Source: Streptomyces bungoensis
GTDB taxonomy: Bacteria; Actinomycetota; Actinomycetes; Streptomycetales; Streptomycetaceae
Length of the DNA: 64,000 bases
Assembly (NCBI RefSeq): GCF_001514215.1
Contig: NZ_KQ948874.1
Coordinates: 51,452 to 115,451, forward strand
Reading direction: 5' to 3'
Below the pieces are notes generated by a model. It was not told where the DNA came from. It worked only from the letters and a program-made list of their open reading frames with translations, and made no database searches. The position numbers and the translations under genes were made by a program. Of this stretch, positions 25,297 through 35,139 are shown one piece after another; position 1 is the first letter of the stretch, and each line of letters starts with the position of its first letter.

Positions 25297-26478
25297 ATGA
25301 CGACGGCAGGGACGCCGGGCCAGGGCCCGCTGCACGGGGTGCGCGTGGTCGAGCTGGCCGGCATCGGGCCGGGCCCGTTCGCCTGCATGCTCCTGGCTGA
25401 CCTGGGCGCCGACGTGGTCCGGGTCGACCGCCCGGGCGGCCCGGGCCTCGGCATCGACCCCGCGTACGACGTGACGAACCGCAACAAGCGCTCGGTCGTC
25501 GTCGACCTCAAGGCGCCGGACGGCCCCGCGCGCGTGCTCGACCTCGCCGCGCGCGCCGACGTCCTCGTCGAGGGCTACCGGCCCGGCGTGGCCGAGCGGC
25601 TCGGCGTCGGCCCCGGCGCCTGCCACGCCCGCAACCCCGCTCTGGTCTACGGCCGGATGACCGGCTGGGGCCAGGACGGCCCGCTCGCCGACCGCGCCGG
25701 GCACGACGTGGCGTACATCGCCCTCACCGGCACCCTCGGCATGATCGGCCGCCCGGGCGAGCCCCCGGCCGTCCCCGCCAACCTGCTCGGCGACTACGCC
25801 GGCGGCTCCCTCTACCTGGTCGTCGGCGTCCTCGCCGCACTGCACCACGCGCGCGCGACCGGCACCGGGCAGGTCGTGGACGCGGCCATCGTGGACGGCA
25901 CGGCGCACCTGTCGGCGATGATCCACGGCATGCTCGCCGCCGGCGGCTGGCAGGACCGGCGCGGCGCCAACCTGCTCGACGGCGGTTGCCCGTACTACGG
26001 CACCTACGCGACCGCCGACGGCGGCTACATGGCGGTCGGCGCCCTGGAGCCGCGGTTCTACGAGGAGTTCCTGCGCCTGCTCGGCCTGGACGGCCTCACC
26101 GGGGCCCGCACGGACGTCACCCGCTGGGACGAACTGCGCGCACGCGTCGCCGCCCGCTTCGCCTCCCGCACCCGCGACGAGTGGACGGCCGTCTTCGCGG
26201 GCTCGGACGCCTGCGTGGCCCCCGTGCTGTCCCTGCGGGAGGCCCCGCACCACCCGCACCTGGCCGCCCGCTCCACCTTCACCTGCCAGGGCGGCATCAC
26301 CCAGCCGGCCCCAGCCCCCCGCTTCTCCGCGACCCCCACCGCGGTCCGCACCGGACCCGCGCTGCCGGGGGACGGCGCGGCGGCGGTGGCCCGCGACTGG
26401 GGCATACCCGGCCTCGTGACCGACGGCCCCGTGACCGACGGCGCCCTGCCCGACGACCTCGTCGCCGACGGCGACTGA
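25297..26478 (+). CDS. CaiB/BaiF-family CoA transferase or alpha-methylacyl-CoA racemase
   Basis: This 393-residue class III CoA-transferase-fold protein has GVRVVELAGIGPGPFACMLL, ADVVRVDRPGG and RNKRSVVVDLK near the N-terminus. The catalytic-site region is GHDVAYIALTGTLGMIGRPG, then PANLLGDYAGGSLYLVVGVL. The GPFACMLLADLGADVVR and DVAYIALTG sequences and the histidine-aspartate pair match alpha-methylacyl-CoA racemases more than formyl-CoA transferases. It heads an operon with thiolase and FadB, so it probably epimerises branched acyl-CoAs for beta-oxidation. The C-terminus carries repeated VTDGPVTDG. The ATG has a purine-rich GGGGGCAGGA upstream. Confidence 0.85.
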   Translation: MTTAGTPGQGPLHGVRVVELAGIGPGPFACMLLADLGADVVRVDRPGGPGLGIDPAYDVTNRNKRSVVVDLKAPDGPARVLDLAARADVLVEGYRPGVAERLGVGPGACHARNPALVYGRMTGWGQDGPLADRAGHDVAYIALTGTLGMIGRPGEPPAVPANLLGDYAGGSLYLVVGVLAALHHARATGTGQVVDAAIVDGTAHLSAMIHGMLAAGGWQDRRGANLLDGGCPYYGTYATADGGYMAVGALEPRFYEEFLRLLGLDGLTGARTDVTRWDELRARVAARFASRTRDEWTAVFAGSDACVAPVLSLREAPHHPHLAARSTFTCQGGITQPAPAPRFSATPTAVRTGPALPGDGAAAVARDWGIPGLVTDGPVTDGALPDDLVADGD

Positions 26479-26543
26479 CCCGCCCGCCCGGACCACCCCC
26501 GGCGGCCGGCTCCGCCCGGCCCACCCTCCCGAAAGGCACACCA

Positions 26544-27758
<1,215 letters not shown>

Positions 27759-27805
27759 CCTCCCCGCGGCATCACGACCCTCAGACCTCAACGGAGACGA
27801 CCGTC

Positions 27806-29989
27806 ATGACCGAGAGCACCACCATCCGCTGGGAGCAGGACGACACCGGTGTCGTCACCCTCGTCCTCGACGACCCGAACCAGTCCGCGAACACCATGAA
27901 CCAGGCGTTCCGCGACTCCCTCGCCGCGATCACCGACCGGCTGGAGGCCGAGAAGGACTCCCTCCGCGGCGTCATCCTCACCTCCGCCAAGAAGACCTTC
28001 TTCGCCGGCGGCGACCTGCGCGACCTGATCCGGGTCACCCCCGAGACCGCCCAGGAACTGTTCGACGGCGGCCTCGCCATCAAGCGGAACCTGCGCCGCA
28101 TCGAGACCCTCGGCAAGCCCGTCGTGGCCGCCATCAACGGCGCCGCCCTCGGCGGCGGCTTCGAACTCGCCCTCGCCTGCCACCACCGCGTCGCCCTCGA
28201 CACCTCGGGCACCCGGATCGGCTGCCCCGAGGTCACCCTCGGCCTGCTCCCCGGCGGAGGCGGCGTCGTACGCACCGTGCGGCTGCTCGGCATCGCCGAC
28301 GCGCTGCTGAAGGTGCTGCTGCAGGGTCAGCAGTACAACGCGCGCCGCGCCCAGGAGAACGGCCTGGTCCACGAGGTCGCCGCGACCCCCGAGGAACTGC
28401 TGGCCAAGGCCCGCGCCTTCATCGACGCGAACCCCGAGTCCCAGCAGCCCTGGGACCGGCCCGGCTACCGGATCCCCGGTGGCACGCCCGCCAACCCGAA
28501 GTTCGCCGCCAACCTCCCCGCCTTCCCGGCCACCCTGCGCAAGCAGACGAACGGCGCCCCCTACCCGGCGCCGCGCAACATCCTCGCCGCGGCCGTCGAG
28601 GGCTCCCAGGTCGACTTCGAGACCGCGCAGGTCATCGAGGCCCGCTACTTCGTGGAGCTGGCCGCCGGACAGACCTCGAAGAACATGATCCAGGCGTTCT
28701 TCTTCGACCTCCAGGCCGTCAACTCCGGCGCCAACCGCCCCCAGGGCGTCGAGCCCCGCACGGTCCGCAGGGTCGCCGTCCTCGGCGCCGGGATGATGGG
28801 CGCCGGCATCGCCTACTCCTGCGCCCGCGCGGGCATCGACGTCGTCCTGAAGGACGTCTCCCTGGAGGCGGCCCTCAAGGGCAAGGGCTACTCCGAGAAG
28901 CTGTGCGCCAAGGCCGTCGCCAAGGGCCGCACCAGCCAGGAGAAGGCCGACGCGCTGCTCGCCCGCATCACCCCGACCGCCGAGGCGGCCGACCTCGCCG
29001 GCTGCGACGCGGTGATCGAGGCCGTCTTCGAGGACACGGCGCTCAAGCACAAGGTCTTCCAGGAGATCGAGGACGTCGTCGCGCCCGACGCGCTGCTGTG
29101 CTCCAACACCTCCACCCTGCCCATCACCGCCCTCGCCGAGGGCGTGCAGCGCCAGGCCGACTTCATCGGGCTGCACTTCTTCTCGCCCGTCGACAAGATG
29201 CCGCTGGTCGAGATCATCAAGGGCGCCCGCACCGGCGAGGAGACCCTCGCGCGGGCCTTCGACCTGGTCCGGCAGATCAACAAGACCCCGATCGTCGTCA
29301 ACGACTCGCGCGGCTTCTTCACCTCCCGCGTGATCGGCCACTTCATCAACGAGGGCGTCGCCATGGTCGGCGAGGGGCTGGAGCCCGCCTCCGTCGAGCA
29401 GGCCGCCGCCCAGGCCGGCTACCCGGCCAAGGTGCTCTCCCTGATGGACGAGCTGACGCTCACCCTCCCGCGCAAGATCCGGCACGAGAGCAGGCGGGCC
29501 GTGGAGGAGGCGGGCGGCACCTGGACCGCGCACCCGGCGGAGGCGGTCATCGACCGCATGGTCGACGAGTTCGGCCGCACGGGCCGCAGCGGGGGAGCGG
29601 GCTTCTACGACTACGCCGAGGACGGCAGGCGGGCCGGCCTCTGGCCGGGGCTGCGCGAGCACTTCACCCGGCCCGGCCACCGCATCCCGTTCCGCGACAT
29701 GCAGGAGCGGATGCTCTTCTCCGAGGCGCTGGACACCGTACGGCTCCTCGAGGAGGGCGTGCTGACCTCCGTCGCCGACGCGAACATCGGCTCCATCCTC
29801 GGCATCGGCTTCCCCGGCTGGACCGGTGGCGTGCTGCAGTACATCAACGGCTACGAGGGCGGGCTGCCCGGCTTCGTGGCACGCGCGCGTGAGCTCGCCG
29901 AGACCTACGGGGAGCGGTTCACCCCGCCCGCGCTGCTGGTGGAGAAGGCGGAGCGGGGGGAGCGGTTCGCCGACTCAGTCCGTTCCTGA
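27806..29989 (+). CDS. fadB: fatty-acid oxidation multifunctional protein: enoyl-CoA hydratase + 3-hydroxyacyl-CoA dehydrogenase
   Basis: This 727-residue fusion has an N-terminal crotonase domain with oxyanion-hole motifs (KKTFFAGGDLRDL; NGAALGGGFELALACHHRVA). A 3-hydroxyacyl-CoA dehydrogenase follows, with an NAD fold (VAVLGAGMMGAGIAYSCARA), the catalytic histidine region (GLHFFSPVDKMPLVEII) and the C-terminal dehydrogenase domain (DSRGFFTSRVIGHFINEG). It performs hydration and oxidation of acyl-CoA. The ATG is preceded by a GGAGA ribosome site. Its last 15 bases overlap the end of the convergent MerR gene. Confidence 0.94.
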   Translation: MTESTTIRWEQDDTGVVTLVLDDPNQSANTMNQAFRDSLAAITDRLEAEKDSLRGVILTSAKKTFFAGGDLRDLIRVTPETAQELFDGGLAIKRNLRRIETLGKPVVAAINGAALGGGFELALACHHRVALDTSGTRIGCPEVTLGLLPGGGGVVRTVRLLGIADALLKVLLQGQQYNARRAQENGLVHEVAATPEELLAKARAFIDANPESQQPWDRPGYRIPGGTPANPKFAANLPAFPATLRKQTNGAPYPAPRNILAAAVEGSQVDFETAQVIEARYFVELAAGQTSKNMIQAFFFDLQAVNSGANRPQGVEPRTVRRVAVLGAGMMGAGIAYSCARAGIDVVLKDVSLEAALKGKGYSEKLCAKAVAKGRTSQEKADALLARITPTAEAADLAGCDAVIEAVFEDTALKHKVFQEIEDVVAPDALLCSNTSTLPITALAEGVQRQADFIGLHFFSPVDKMPLVEIIKGARTGEETLARAFDLVRQINKTPIVVNDSRGFFTSRVIGHFINEGVAMVGEGLEPASVEQAAAQAGYPAKVLSLMDELTLTLPRKIRHESRRAVEEAGGTWTAHPAEAVIDRMVDEFGRTGRSGGAGFYDYAEDGRRAGLWPGLREHFTRPGHRIPFRDMQERMLFSEALDTVRLLEEGVLTSVADANIGSILGIGFPGWTGGVLQYINGYEGGLPGFVARARELAETYGERFTPPALLVEKAERGERFADSVRS

Positions 29990-30694
29990 CCCGGTTCCCG
30001 ACGCGGTGAGCCACTCGCCCAGCTCCTCGCGCAGCGAGCGCTGGAACGCCGTGAGCAGCGCCTGCACCACCAGGGGGTGCATGTGCGCCGACAGGGACTT
30101 CACGTCCCGGGCCGCACGTTCGGCGACCTCGCCGCGCAGGAGCCGGGAGAGCTCCCGGGCCGCGGCGCGCGAGTGCTCCATGAGCACTTCGCGCGCCGCG
30201 AGGATCGTCTCGTGCGACAGCGGTACGTCGAGCAGCCTGACGCCGAGCCGGAGCAGCCCGGAGTCGACCCGGAACGTCCCGTCGTCACCGGCCGTGACGA
30301 CGTTCATCGCCGCCAGCCGGTCGATGTCCTCGGCGGTCAGCGGCCGCCCGGCCCGGCGCTCGAGTTCCGGGCGCGCCAGCTCCTCCACCGCGTCCGGCGC
30401 CCACGAGGCCACCACCGCGCGGTGGATGGCCAGGTCGTGCGGGGTGAGGCCGGGCGGCAGCTGCCGCAGGTACCGCTCGATCGCCGCCAGGGTCATGCCC
30501 TGGTGCTGCAGCTCCTCGATGAGGGCCAGCCGCGCCACGTGCCCGGACCCGTAGTGACCCACCCGGCGCGGACCGATCACCGGCGGCGGGAGCAGCCCCC
30601 TGCTCGCGTAGAACCGCACGGTGCGCACCGTGACGCCCGCCCGGGCGGCCAGCTCGTCGACGGTGAGGGTCGTCTCCTCGGCATCGGTCGTCAT
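29975..30694 (-). CDS. MerR-family transcriptional regulator
   Basis: This 239-residue MerR regulator has the winged helix at residues 9-75 (LTVDELAARAGVTVRTVRFY then ASRGLLPPPV; GHYGSGHVARLALIEELQHQ). A coiled linker leads to a long C-terminal effector region that is not a metal-binding loop. It lies directly beyond the fatty-acid oxidation operon, facing it. Its promoter shares the CACCGGTG and GTGTCACA elements with that operon, so it probably controls both, sensing an acyl-CoA. This is inference. The ATG chosen gives MRMTTDAEE; the internal ATG two codons later is equally possible. Confidence 0.88.
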   Translation of the reverse strand: MTTDAEETTLTVDELAARAGVTVRTVRFYASRGLLPPPVIGPRRVGHYGSGHVARLALIEELQHQGMTLAAIERYLRQLPPGLTPHDLAIHRAVVASWAPDAVEELARPELERRAGRPLTAEDIDRLAAMNVVTAGDDGTFRVDSGLLRLGVRLLDVPLSHETILAAREVLMEHSRAAARELSRLLRGEVAERAARDVKSLSAHMHPLVVQALLTAFQRSLREELGEWLTASGTGSGTD

Positions 30695-30714
30695 GCGCAG
30701 CAGTATCGCTGTCG

Positions 30715-30731
30715 CACCGGTGCTGTGACAC
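30715..30731 (-). promoter_or_regulatory. MerR-gene operator matching the fatty-acid operon
   Basis: CACCGGTG (30715-30722) is followed two bases later by TGTGACAC (30724-30731), about 20 bases upstream of the MerR start. Both elements recur at 25243-25270 before the CoA-transferase/fadA/fadB operon. Confidence 0.45.
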
Positions 30732-30903
30732 ACGGGACGCCCGTGTGAGAAGGGCCGCTGTGTGACGTGGGCCATCGCATGCCCGGCGATCCCCCTGGGA
30801 AGGTGCTGCCTTGGTCTGTGCCGCGACACGAGGGTGGTGCGGGCCGAACTGTACGGACACCCGGGCCCACGAGGCGCGGGCGCACCAGGAAGTGGAACCA
30901 CCC

Positions 30904-32373
30904 GTGAGCAGCAAGGACGCCGTGCAGACGGCACAGGCCGCCGCAGGTCCCCAGGCGGCGCGGACACCCGCGGACGCGGGCGACTCCGGCTACAGCAAGG
31001 ACCTCAAGGCCCGCCACGTCAACATGATCGCCATCGGCGGCGCCATCGGCACCGGCCTCTTCCTCGGCGCCGGCGGACGCCTGCACAACGCGGGTCCGGC
31101 GCTCGCCCTGGCCTACCTGGTCTGCGGAGTCTTCGCCTTCTTCGTCGTCCGGGCCCTCGGCGAGCTGGTCCTGTACCGGCCGTCCTCCGGCTCCTTCGTG
31201 TCCTACGCGCGCGAGTTCCTCGGCGAGAAGGGCGCGTACGTCGCCGGCTGGATGTACTTCCTGAACTGGTCCACGACCGGCATCGCCGACATCACCGCGA
31301 TCGCGCTCTACACGCACTACTGGAGCCTGTTCACCACCGTCCCGCAGTGGGTGATGGCACTGATCGCCCTGGCGGTGGTGCTGACGGTGAACCTGATCTC
31401 GGTGAAGATCTTCGGCGAGATGGAGTTCTGGTTCGCGATCATCAAGGTGGCGACCCTCGTGAGCTTCATGTTCGTCGGCATCTTCCTGCTCGCCACCCAG
31501 CACGAGGTGGACGGCGGCAAGCCCGGCCTGGACGTGATCACCGGCCACGGCGGCGTCTTCCCGCACGGCATGATGCCGGTCGTCCTCGTCATGCAGGGCG
31601 TGATCTTCGCCTACGCGGCACTGGAACTGGTCGGTGTCGCCGCCGGTGAGACGGCCGAGCCGGAGAAGGTCGTCCCGCGCGCGGTGAACTCGATCATGTG
31701 GCGGGTGGCCCTGTTCTACGTCGGCTCCGTCGTGCTGCTCGCCCTGCTGCTGCCCGGCTCGGTGTACTCCGCCGACGAGAGCCCGTTCGTCACGGTCCTG
31801 TCGAAGATCGGCGTCCCGGCGGCCGGCGGCGTGATGAACCTGGTCGTCCTGACCGCCGCCATGTCCTCGCTGAACTCCGGCCTGTACTCCACCGGCCGCA
31901 TCCTGCGCTCCATGGCCATGGCCGGCTCCGCCCCGAGGTTCACCGCCCGGATGAACCGCAGCCGGGTCCCCTACGGCGGCATCATGCTGACCTGCGCGGT
32001 CTGCGTGCTCGGCGTCGGCCTGAACTACCTGGTGCCCAGCCAGGCCTTCGAGATCGTGCTGAACGTCGCCTCCCTCGGCATCATCAGCACCTGGGTGATC
32101 ATCATGATCTGCCACCTGGTGTTCGTCCGCCGCGCCCGCGCCGGCCTGCTCACCCGCCCGCACTTCAAGCTGAGGTTCAGCCCGGTCACGGAGATCGCCA
32201 CCATCGCGTTCCTGCTGGTCTGCCTCGGCATGATGTGGAACGACCCCGAGGTGGGCCGCAAGACCCTGCTCCTCATCCCCCTGATCGCCCTCCTCCTCGT
32301 CGCCGGCTGGTTCGGCGTGCGCCGGAGGGTGGCGCAGAGCAGTGCCGAAGGACGGCCGACACCGGTGAAGTGA
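30904..32373 (+). CDS. ansP: amino-acid permease (APC family, asparagine/GABA type)
   Basis: This 489-residue transporter has twelve predicted helices. The first-helix signature is HVNMIAIGGAIGTGLFLGAG. FAYAALELVGVAAGETAEPE is the conserved sixth-helix region of the amino-acid transporter group, and SSLNSGLYSTGRILRSMAM lies in a later loop. It resembles bacterial asparagine permeases (AnsP) and GABA permeases, importing by proton symport. The GTG start lies after GGAAGTGG. It is divergent from the MerR gene across 209 bases. The substrate is inferred only at family level. Confidence 0.85.
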   Translation: MSSKDAVQTAQAAAGPQAARTPADAGDSGYSKDLKARHVNMIAIGGAIGTGLFLGAGGRLHNAGPALALAYLVCGVFAFFVVRALGELVLYRPSSGSFVSYAREFLGEKGAYVAGWMYFLNWSTTGIADITAIALYTHYWSLFTTVPQWVMALIALAVVLTVNLISVKIFGEMEFWFAIIKVATLVSFMFVGIFLLATQHEVDGGKPGLDVITGHGGVFPHGMMPVVLVMQGVIFAYAALELVGVAAGETAEPEKVVPRAVNSIMWRVALFYVGSVVLLALLLPGSVYSADESPFVTVLSKIGVPAAGGVMNLVVLTAAMSSLNSGLYSTGRILRSMAMAGSAPRFTARMNRSRVPYGGIMLTCAVCVLGVGLNYLVPSQAFEIVLNVASLGIISTWVIIMICHLVFVRRARAGLLTRPHFKLRFSPVTEIATIAFLLVCLGMMWNDPEVGRKTLLLIPLIALLLVAGWFGVRRRVAQSSAEGRPTPVK

Positions 32374-32522
32374 TCACCCGCGTCCCGCAGGGGCGCCGGG
32401 AACTGCCGACCGGCCACGTCCGACCTGTACGAGAATCACTGCCGGGAGGTGCCGCGGGGAGGAACCCGGCCCGCCCGGCGCAGTGACGCAGTGACGGTGT
32501 ACGACCCAGGGGAGGGCCGCGG

Positions 32523-33431
32523 ATGACCGGGCAGGTGGATGTGCTGGTGGTGGGTGGGGCCGGGGTGGACACGATCGTGTACGTCCCGGAGCTGCCCCTG
32601 CCGTACGCCGACAGTTACTCGATCGACTCCGGGATCCGCACCCGGGCCGGGCAGACCGGTGACTTCGTGGCCCTGGGGCTGACCAAGCTCGGTCTGGACA
32701 CCCACCACCTGGACGTCCTCGGCGACGACCCGGAGGGCGACCTCGTCCGCGCCCTGCACCGCGAGCACGGCATCGGCCTCACGGCGATCCCCCAGCCCGC
32801 CGGGACCAAGCGGGCGGTCAACCTGGTCGGCCCGGACGGGCGGCGCCTGTCGCTGTACGACACCAGCCGGGCCCACCCCGGCGACCGCTTCCCGGAGGAG
32901 ACCCTCCGCACGCTGGCCGCCGCGAGCCGGCACGTGCACGTGGCCATCACCCAGCCCGGCGCGCACGCCCTGCCGACACTGCTCGCGACGGGCGTACCCC
33001 TCTCCACCGACCTGCACGACTGGGACGGCGAGAACCCCTACCACCAGCCGTTCGCCGACGCCGCGGACGTCGTCTTCGTCTCGGCGGCCGCCCTGGCCGA
33101 CCCCGAGCGGACCATGCGGCGCATCGCCGAGCGGGGCCGCGCCGAGGTCGTCGTCGCCACCGCCGGAGCCGAGGGCGCGTACCTGCTGGCCGACGGGGAG
33201 CTGACCCGGGTCCCGCCGGTGGCCCCGCCCGCGCCGGTGGTCGACTCCAACGGCGCGGGCGACGCCTTCGCCGCCGCGTTCCTCTACGGCCGCCTCACCG
33301 GCGAGCCGCCCGAGCGGTGCGCCCTGTTCGGGGCGGTAGCGGGGGCGTACGCCTGCACGGTGCCGGCCACCCGCGCGGACGCGATGGACCGGGAGGCCCT
33401 GGTCGAGCAGGTGGCCGAAGCGAGCCTCTAG
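32523..33431 (+). CDS. PfkB-family carbohydrate/nucleoside kinase
   Basis: This 302-residue ribokinase-fold protein shows an N-terminal glycine pair region (VLVVGGAGVDTIVYVPELPL). The C-terminal PfkB signature has the catalytic aspartate and anion hole (VDSNGAGDAFAAAFLYGRLT). It phosphorylates a sugar or nucleoside hydroxyl with ATP; the exact substrate is unclear. The ATG has a GGGGAGGG ribosome site. A 149-base gap separates it from the permease, and it is convergent with the M1 peptidase. Confidence 0.88.
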   Translation: MTGQVDVLVVGGAGVDTIVYVPELPLPYADSYSIDSGIRTRAGQTGDFVALGLTKLGLDTHHLDVLGDDPEGDLVRALHREHGIGLTAIPQPAGTKRAVNLVGPDGRRLSLYDTSRAHPGDRFPEETLRTLAAASRHVHVAITQPGAHALPTLLATGVPLSTDLHDWDGENPYHQPFADAADVVFVSAAALADPERTMRRIAERGRAEVVVATAGAEGAYLLADGELTRVPPVAPPAPVVDSNGAGDAFAAAFLYGRLTGEPPERCALFGAVAGAYACTVPATRADAMDREALVEQVAEASL

Positions 33432-33443
33432 GCCCCCGCGACG

Positions 33444-34931
33444 TCAGCGCCCGTGGACGTCGTTCGTCGCCTCGATCTCCCGCCACGAGTCCGGCCGGGC
33501 CACAGCGGCGCCGGTCCTCACCAGGGACCGTGCCGCGGGCGCGGCCGGCTTCGACGGCTGGAACAGCCAGGTGTCGAACAGCGCCGCGAGCGGCTTCCCG
33601 GACACCTGCTCGGCGTACCGCCGGAAGTCGGCCACGGACGCGTTGCCGTACGCGTGCTCCTTCGGCCAGCCCTTCAGGACGGCGAAGAACGCGTCGTCCC
33701 CGATCTCGTTCCGCAACGCCTGGACGGCGAGCGCGCCCCGGTCGTAGACCGCCACGTCGAACTGGTCGTCCGGGCCCGGGTCACCGGGCGCCACCGTCCA
33801 GAACGCGTCGTCGGCCGGGTGGGAGGCGTACACGTAGCCGGCGAGCTCCTGCGCGGTGCCCTCGCCCTCGTGCTCGGACCACAGCCACTGGGCGTAGCGC
33901 GCGAAGCCCTCGTTGATCCAGATGTCCTTCCAGCCCTTCAGCGACACGTCGTCGCCGTACCACTGGTGGGCCAGCTCGTGCACGACCACGGAGGTGTTGG
34001 AGCCGCCTGCGAACTGCTTCGGGCTGTAGTAGACCCGGGTCTGCGTCTCCAGCGCGTACCCGGTCGTGGTGTTCGGGACGTACCCGCCGGCCGAGCCGAA
34101 CGGATACGGCCCGAAATAGCCGGTCAGCCAGTCCACGAGCTCGCCGGTGCGCTCCACGCTCGCCCGCGCGGCCCCGTCGTTCGCGCCCAGGTCCCGGCTG
34201 TAGGCGTTGACGACCGGCACCCCGCCCTCGGAGGTACCCGTGGTGATGTCGAACCTGCCGAGGGCGAGCGTGGTCAGATAGGTGGCCTGCGGCTTGTCCT
34301 GCCGCCAGGTGTAGCGGGTCCAGCCCAGCTTCGAACTCGCGGACTGCAGCGTGCCGTTGGAGATGGCCTGGGTGCCGTCCGGCACGGCGACCGACACGTC
34401 GAAGGTGGCCTTGTCGCTCGGGTGGTCGTTGCTGGGGAACCACCACCAGGCGGACTCGGGCTCGTCGGCGGCGACGGCGCCGTCGGGCGTGCGGTGCCAG
34501 GTGGTGAAGCCGTAGGCGCTCTTCGTCGACGGCACCCCGCTGTAGCGGACCACCACCGTCATCGGGGCTCCCTTGGCCAGTGGGGTCTTCGGGGTGACGA
34601 CCAGTTCGTGCTGCCCGGAGGCCGTGAACGACGCCTCGGCGCCGTTGACCCGCACCTCGCTCACGTCCAGCAGGAAGTCCAGGTCGAACCTGGACAGGTC
34701 CTGCGTCGTCCTCGCCAGGACGGTCGCCGTGCCCTGCAACTCGTCCGTCCGCGGCTGGTACTTCAGCCTCAGGTCGTAGTGGGAGACGTCGTAGCCGCCG
34801 TTGCCGTAGTACGGGTAGTAGGGGTCGCCGATGCCCGGCGCGCCGGGGGACCAGCTCGCGGCCGATGCCGGGATCGCCAGCAGGAGGGCGGCCGCCGCCG
34901 GCACACCCGGCGCGAGGATTCTGCGGTGCAC
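33444..34931 (-). CDS. secreted M1-family zinc aminopeptidase
   Basis: This 495-residue protein has a signal peptide (APGVPAAAALLLAIPASAAS). The N-terminal M1 beta-saddle domain includes NGGYDVSHYDLRLKYQPRTD. The zinc site is HELAH at residues 318-322, with the third ligand Glu341 (WINEGFA) at the correct 18-residue spacing. It is about half the length of classical PepN and lacks the large C-terminal helical domain, as is usual for extracellular streptomycete members. It would cleave N-terminal residues from extracellular peptides. The GTG start was kept because it gives a proper signal peptide. Confidence 0.9.
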   Translation of the reverse strand: MHRRILAPGVPAAAALLLAIPASAASWSPGAPGIGDPYYPYYGNGGYDVSHYDLRLKYQPRTDELQGTATVLARTTQDLSRFDLDFLLDVSEVRVNGAEASFTASGQHELVVTPKTPLAKGAPMTVVVRYSGVPSTKSAYGFTTWHRTPDGAVAADEPESAWWWFPSNDHPSDKATFDVSVAVPDGTQAISNGTLQSASSKLGWTRYTWRQDKPQATYLTTLALGRFDITTGTSEGGVPVVNAYSRDLGANDGAARASVERTGELVDWLTGYFGPYPFGSAGGYVPNTTTGYALETQTRVYYSPKQFAGGSNTSVVVHELAHQWYGDDVSLKGWKDIWINEGFARYAQWLWSEHEGEGTAQELAGYVYASHPADDAFWTVAPGDPGPDDQFDVAVYDRGALAVQALRNEIGDDAFFAVLKGWPKEHAYGNASVADFRRYAEQVSGKPLAALFDTWLFQPSKPAAPAARSLVRTGAAVARPDSWREIEATNDVHGR

Positions 34932-35139
34932 GTCAGCTCCAAGTCGTCGATTTCGAGTCGTCGGGACGACAGATCCGTTCTGTGCGGAACCTATTCAGTC
35001 CCCGGGGCCCGGACCTGTCCACGGCCCCCGCTGTCACACGATCGCCATTCGGCCGTCACGAGCCGCGGAGCCGCACGAGCCGCACGAGGTGCCGGAAATC
35101 CTCCTTCTGCGCGGGAGTTGACCGGGGTAACGTCCGCGC